64,000 bases of DNA from Pyrinomonadaceae bacterium. Its GTDB lineage: Bacteria > Acidobacteriota > Blastocatellia > Pyrinomonadales > Pyrinomonadaceae. Of this stretch, positions 60,158-64,000 are shown one piece after another; within the stretch, counting starts at the first letter, position 1; every line of letters begins with the position of its first letter. The stretch is from contig JAIBCB010000001.1 in assembly GCA_019694355.1 (NCBI GenBank), positions 277,001 to 341,000 of the forward strand. Direction: 5' to 3'. The position numbers were made by a program, and so were the translations under genes. The notes beneath the pieces are model-generated. The model made no database searches. It saw only the letters and a program-made list of their open reading frames with translations, and was not told where the DNA came from.

Positions 60158-60916
60158 TCAGAATCTGTTCTTAACACCTTTCTTAACAACAAGCTGCCGA
60201 AAGTATGCCACGTTTGATTTATCTGCGACCTTCTTTTCCCGATCCTCCTTGATTTCTTCGGGTGTGAACTGAGTAACGTAACAGGGCATGATCTCGAGGG
60301 CCCTATCTTCAAGGGCCTGTGAGTACTCGATCTTTACGTTCATGTATTTCTCATGAACATAGCCAAGATCGGATGCCTCACCTAGAGCCTTGGGCCAGGC
60401 AACGTAATACAGCGGATATTTATCAACCCATCCTTCCTGGATCAGAAGCTCCGTAACGGCCGCGCCCGTTACGATATGTTCCGAGTGCGAGGTATCGCCA
60501 TCGGGACCGAAAGTTATAATGAATTCCGGATCGAGTTCGGATACCTTCTCCTTCAATAACTTAAGTAACCGCTTATGCTCAGCGAAATACTTTCCAACGC
60601 CGATCAGTGTGTCGAGTCGCTCGATGCCGAGGTAGATCGGTTCCTCGACCCCTAATTTCTGCGCTGCACAGCGGCTTTCCTCTTTTCTCAGCCTAACAAG
60701 TTCATCACCGGGCGGAAGTTTTGTGATCCTAGTCCCGTATTTACCATCCGTTGCGATGACTACCTGAACCTTGTAGCCAAGTTCCGAATACTTTAAGAGC
60801 ACCTCTGCAACAACTGTCTCGTCATCGGAATGCGGAAAGATCGCAAGAAGCGTTTTCTTTTGTCCAGAAGCCGAAAAGGCCGCAAACAGGATCAGAAAAG
60901 GCAGTAGCTTTCTCAT
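60158..60916 (-). CDS. Secreted PIG-L/LmbE-family deacetylase
   Basis: 252 residues with a short signal peptide ('KLLPFLILFAAFSASGQ'). The zinc motif reads 'FPHSDDE' (His29, Asp31, Asp32) where the family usually has AHPDDE; the third zinc ligand lies in 'TSHSEHIVTGAAV'. The motif 'VIATDGKYGTR' follows. Members deacetylate GlcNAc-type sugars or related amides. It begins inside the last codons of gcvPA (ATGA overlap) and is therefore translationally coupled to a glycine cleavage gene, which is unexpected. Confidence 0.9.
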   Translation of the reverse strand: MRKLLPFLILFAAFSASGQKKTLLAIFPHSDDETVVAEVLLKYSELGYKVQVVIATDGKYGTRITKLPPGDELVRLRKEESRCAAQKLGVEEPIYLGIERLDTLIGVGKYFAEHKRLLKLLKEKVSELDPEFIITFGPDGDTSHSEHIVTGAAVTELLIQEGWVDKYPLYYVAWPKALGEASDLGYVHEKYMNVKIEYSQALEDRALEIMPCYVTQFTPEEIKEDREKKVADKSNVAYFRQLVVKKGVKNRF

Positions 60917-62241
60917 AAAAGGGCCGCGACCAATTTATCGATATTCGCCTTAGAACTCGTCTCCGTCACACAAACCAGGAACTCGTTGTCACGGCCTGAA
61001 TAATACTTCGACAACGCAAGGCCACCGATGACACCTGCTTCTCGAACCGACTCAAGAACTTCGGTCGCAGGTTTTGGCCCACGGACGACGAATTCGTTGA
61101 AGGTCGGTGCCGAGAAGGGAATTGAATAGCCATCGATGCTCGCAATCTGTTTCTTCGCGTAAGCGGCCTTTTGGGCATTTTGCTCAGCGACTTCCTGCAA
61201 GCCTTTTTTGCCCATCGCTTCCATATAAATTGTGGCGGCGAGAGCGATCAGACCCTGGTTCGTGCAGATATTCGACGTCGCTTTCTCACGGCGGATATGC
61301 TGTTCGCGCGTGGAGAGCGTGAGCGTGAATCCACGGTTGCCGTTCTTGTCATACGCAACACCGCAAAGGCGTCCGGGCATTTGGCGAATGAATTTGTCAC
61401 GCGTCGCAAAAAATCCGACGTGAGGCCCGCCAAAGCTCGCAGGTATGCCCCACGATTGGCCCTCGCCGACGACAATGTCCGCATCACACGCTCCCGGAGC
61501 TTTGAGAAGGCCGAGCGAGATCGCTTCAGTAACGACGACGACGAGAAGTGCTCCGACCTCATGTGCCTTTGCCGCAAGAGAGGTCAGATCCTCGACGCAG
61601 CCAAAGAAATTTGGCGATTGAACGACGAGTGCCGCGGTTTTGTCGTCGAGAGCCGCAAGGTCACCGCCAACTCCGCTCGCAGGATCGAATCCGGCGGTCA
61701 CGATCTCAAGATCGCCGTGTTGGGTGTACGTTCGCGCAACTTCGCGATATTCCGGATGCACGCTGTCGAGCACAACGACCTTGTCGCGACGCGTAACACG
61801 CTGAGCCATCAGATACGCTTCGGCCATCGCGGTCGAACCGTCGTACATCGATGCGTTCGCAACTTCCATCGCCGTTAGCTGGGCGACCAGCGTTTGGAAT
61901 TCGAAGATGTATTGGAGCGTGCCTTGAGAAATTTCCGGCTGATACGGTGTGTAGCTGGTAAAAAACTCGCTTCTCTGGATCAGATGATCGACGATCGTCG
62001 GTGAATAATGCGAGTAAACTCCGGCGCCGAGGAACGAAGGCTTAACAGTCGCCGTGTTCCTTGCCGCCATCTCTTCGAAGGCCGCGATGATCTCGCTTTC
62101 GGCAAGCGGTTCGGTAACGTTCAACGCTCTATTCAAGCGAATGTCTTCGGGAATTGACCTGAACAGCTCGTCCGCAGAGCTAAGGCCGATCTCCTTGAGC
62201 ATTTCGCCACGCTCTTCCGGTGAATTGGGTATGTATCTCAT
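60913..62241 (-). CDS. gcvPA: Glycine dehydrogenase (decarboxylating) subunit 1
   Basis: About 442 residues from the ATG at 62241 (MRYIPNSPEERGEML), the normal family start; an ATG at 62295 would add 18 residues. Landmarks are 'FLGAGVYSHYSPTIVDHLIQRSEFFTSYTPYQPEISQG', 'ASMYDGSTAMAEAYLMA', 'GEGQSWGIPASFGGPHVGFFA' and 'REQHIRREKATSNICTNQGL'. It pairs with GcvPB. Its stop overlaps the PIG-L start by ATGA. Confidence 0.96.
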   Translation of the reverse strand: MRYIPNSPEERGEMLKEIGLSSADELFRSIPEDIRLNRALNVTEPLAESEIIAAFEEMAARNTATVKPSFLGAGVYSHYSPTIVDHLIQRSEFFTSYTPYQPEISQGTLQYIFEFQTLVAQLTAMEVANASMYDGSTAMAEAYLMAQRVTRRDKVVVLDSVHPEYREVARTYTQHGDLEIVTAGFDPASGVGGDLAALDDKTAALVVQSPNFFGCVEDLTSLAAKAHEVGALLVVVVTEAISLGLLKAPGACDADIVVGEGQSWGIPASFGGPHVGFFATRDKFIRQMPGRLCGVAYDKNGNRGFTLTLSTREQHIRREKATSNICTNQGLIALAATIYMEAMGKKGLQEVAEQNAQKAAYAKKQIASIDGYSIPFSAPTFNEFVVRGPKPATEVLESVREAGVIGGLALSKYYSGRDNEFLVCVTETSSKANIDKLVAALL

Positions 62242-62326
62242 TGATCGATATTTTGAATCAATCTCAAATAATACCAAAGCCCGGTAAGCTCGCAAATCAT
62301 CGGCGGGAGTCTTTTTAGCAAAAAAA

Positions 62327-62360
62327 GGACGGCCGCACAGGGTTGCTGGTGCGGCCGTCC
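62327..62360 (-). terminator. Strong terminator between gcvH and gcvPA
   Basis: A 12-bp perfect stem GGACGGCCGCAC/GTGCGGCCGTCC with a 10-nt loop. On the minus strand it is followed by seven T residues. It ends the gcvT-gcvH transcript 24 nt after gcvH, so gcvPA and the following genes need their own promoter or read-through. Confidence 0.9.
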
Positions 62361-62384
62361 GGTCTTTGTGATGGCTAGAAGGGT

Positions 62385-62774
62385 TTAGGCGCTGGCTTCG
62401 AGGTATTCTTCGTACTCGGCGGCGGAAAGCAGAGCATCTGCCTCGCCCGAATTTGCCATCTTCATCTTGATCATCCAGCCCGCAGAATACGGGTCGCTGT
62501 TGACCGATTCTGGAGTGTCGTTTAGGCCGTCGTTGACCTCGGTTATTTCACCGCCCAAAGGAGTAAATATCTCCGAGACGGCTTTAACTGATTCGACCGA
62601 GCCGAACGACTCGTGAGTGTCGAATTTATCGCCCACGCGCGGCAGGTCAACATAAACAACATCACCGAGTGAGTGCTGGGCATAGTCCGTGATCCCAATG
62701 GTCGCCACGTCTCCATCGACGGCGATCCATTCGTGGTCCTTGCTGTAACGTAAATTTTCAGGAATATTTGACAT
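62385..62774 (-). CDS. gcvH: Glycine cleavage system H protein
   Basis: 129 residues of the lipoyl-carrier H protein. The lipoylation lysine is Lys64 in 'GSVESVKAVSEIFTP'. The start 'NLRYSKDHEWI' and 'ITDYAQHSLGDVVYVDLP' are standard. It shuttles the methylamine from the P protein to GcvT. It is the second gene of a gcvT-gcvH unit closed by a terminator. Confidence 0.97.
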   Translation of the reverse strand: MSNIPENLRYSKDHEWIAVDGDVATIGITDYAQHSLGDVVYVDLPRVGDKFDTHESFGSVESVKAVSEIFTPLGGEITEVNDGLNDTPESVNSDPYSAGWMIKMKMANSGEADALLSAAEYEEYLEASA

Positions 62775-62880
62775 ATTTTTAACAAAATAAAGGGAAGAGT
62801 AAGTTCCTAAACTGTGTAAAATCCCTGGGGCACAAAACCGTTCACACTGTCTATAAATGTGCGGCCCGGGACATCGAATG

Positions 62881-63999
62881 TCATTTCCGACGCTTGTAGA
62901 ACGGCGTCGGCACTACAACGGCTGCAACTTTCCTGCCTCGAATATCGATTTTAATTTCTTGTCCCGCCGTTGTAAACGCAGGCGGAAGAAATGCGAGTCC
63001 GATATTCTTTTTCAGGTACGGAGCCGGACTGCCGGAAGTTACAACTCCGCATTTCTCGTCGTTCACGTAGACATCAAATCCGTCGCGGGCGATGCCCGGT
63101 TCGGTCATCTCAAATCCGGCAAGTTTTCGTTTGGGTCCGGCTTCCTTTTGCTCGGCTAATGCTTGACGGCCAATGAAGTCACCTTTTGCGAGCTTTGTGA
63201 TCCAGCCGAGATTTGCTTCATACGGCGTTATGTCGTCGCCGAGTTCGTGCCCGTACAGCGACATTGCCGCTTCGAGCCTCAACGTGTTCCGCGCCGCGAG
63301 TCCGCAAGGCAAGATGCCGTCACCATCGCCAAAACCGCCAAGGGCGAGGAATTTATTCCAAAGCTGCTCGGCAAACTTTGGGTCGGCATAGACCTCGAAT
63401 CCATCTTCGCCGGTGTATCCGGTGCGCGAGATGATCGCGTCAACGCCATCAACCTTCCCTTCGGAAAAATGATAATACGAGATCGCCTCAAGCGGAGTTT
63501 CAGTGATCTGCTGGAGGATCTTCAATGCATTTGGGCCCTGAACGGCGATCTGGCAGAACTTCGCACTAGCGTTCTCGATCGTACAATTGTCGGCGGCCGA
63601 ATGATGCGACGAGATCCACGCAAAATCCTTTTCTGTCGTGCCGGCGTTTACGACGAGGAGCAGTTTTTCTTCGCCAAAGCGATATACAAGGAGGTCGTCC
63701 ACGATGCCGCCCTTTTCATTCGTAAGAGCCGAATATTGAGCCTGTCCTTCGACGAGTTTTGTAACGTCGTTCGTAGTGATGCGGTTGACGAATGAGATCG
63801 CGCCAGGGCCGACGACCCAGATCTCGCCCATGTGCGAGACATCAAAAAGGCCCGAGCTCGTGCGGCATCGCAAATGTTCGTCGATCACGCCGGCCTTGTA
63901 CTGTACAGGCATATCCCAGCCGCCGAAATCGACCATCTTTCCGCCGAGCGCCCGATGTGCGTCATTTAGCGGTGTTCGCTTTAGTTCATTTTCCGACAT
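62881..63999 (-). CDS. gcvT: Aminomethyltransferase (glycine cleavage T protein)
   Basis: 372 residues and complete: the ATG is at 63999, one base from the window edge. 'GGKMVDFGGWDMPVQY', 'FDVSHMGEIWV', 'SRTGYTGEDGFEVY' and 'GLAARNTLRLEAAMSLYGHEL' are family motifs for folate and substrate binding. It releases ammonia and makes 5,10-methylene-THF from the H-protein-bound group. It is first of the glycine cleavage gene set; a regulator such as a glycine riboswitch would lie outside the window. Confidence 0.97.
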   Translation of the reverse strand: MSENELKRTPLNDAHRALGGKMVDFGGWDMPVQYKAGVIDEHLRCRTSSGLFDVSHMGEIWVVGPGAISFVNRITTNDVTKLVEGQAQYSALTNEKGGIVDDLLVYRFGEEKLLLVVNAGTTEKDFAWISSHHSAADNCTIENASAKFCQIAVQGPNALKILQQITETPLEAISYYHFSEGKVDGVDAIISRTGYTGEDGFEVYADPKFAEQLWNKFLALGGFGDGDGILPCGLAARNTLRLEAAMSLYGHELGDDITPYEANLGWITKLAKGDFIGRQALAEQKEAGPKRKLAGFEMTEPGIARDGFDVYVNDEKCGVVTSGSPAPYLKKNIGLAFLPPAFTTAGQEIKIDIRGRKVAAVVVPTPFYKRRK

Positions 64000-64000
64000 A

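Noticed and set aside
1..64000. CRISPR array, rRNA, tRNA, or phage genes
   Set aside because: No regularly spaced identical repeats with unique spacers, no tRNA cloverleaf with a recognisable T-loop, and no structural phage genes were seen. The 21-bp array lacks spacers.

Overview
The window reads as a chromosomal stretch of a Gram-negative environmental bacterium. The best guess is an Acidobacteriota member of the Blastocatellia/Pyrinomonadales type. This rests on impression rather than a search: secreted proteases ending in FG-GAP repeats with the 'DFDGDGKSDVSVFRPSDG' flavour, secreted DUF3108 proteins, a Wza/BY-kinase export locus, a split glycine decarboxylase, and abundant short palindromic repeats. 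About fifty protein genes are supported. No rRNA, tRNA or CRISPR array was seen.

Positions 1-17.7 kb, all on the minus strand, form one long surface-glycan operon that continues past the left edge. Read in transcription order it encodes a small basic protein, Wza (outer-membrane export), a BY-kinase/Wzz co-polymerase, NeuB, NeuC and NeuA (making a CMP-activated sialic-acid-like nonulosonate), a methyltransferase, a 1462-residue formyltransferase-NRPS, an AsnB-like amidotransferase, a Wzm/Wzt ABC exporter, a PhyH-type dioxygenase, and a glycosyltransferase-like protein cut by the window edge. The operon looks built to make, decorate and export a nonulosonate-containing glycan. The formyltransferase-NRPS inside it is one of the two most interesting items.

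Positions 17.8-25.6 kb hold three LuxR-type regulators, two of them with degenerate receiver domains, around a giant secreted beta-helix/cohesin-like protein that is probably exported to or displayed on the cell surface.

Positions 25.7-35.9 kb are housekeeping genes on the plus strand: rimO, glnA, a lipoprotein, a small zinc-ribbon-like protein, pyrF, a double DUF3108 protein, a feoA-feoB-small-Cys-protein iron uptake operon behind a Fur-like palindrome, a DMT permease and a MoaB/MogA-like protein.

Positions 35.9-49.3 kb contain a secreted S10 peptidase, a 1.3-kb gene-free tract packed with palindromic repeats, metH with clear terminators around it, a secreted zinc metalloprotease with FG-GAP repeats, a PlsC acyltransferase, an FHA-type membrane serine protease and a [2Fe-2S] protein.

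Positions 49.3-54.9 kb are a disturbed transhydrogenase neighbourhood. pntA and pntB are separated by repeats and a small secreted protein. Next to the pntB end lies a DUF559 nuclease gene inside long inverted repeats, flanked by a second 61-bp copy of the pntB 3' end. This looks like a small mobile nuclease cassette and is the other top candidate for an undescribed system.

Positions 55-64 kb, on the minus strand, hold the glycine cleavage genes (gcvT, gcvH, gcvPA, gcvPB) with an embedded PIG-L deacetylase and a Tat-type aminotransferase, followed by a TVP38/VTT membrane protein and a GT39-like glycosyltransferase.
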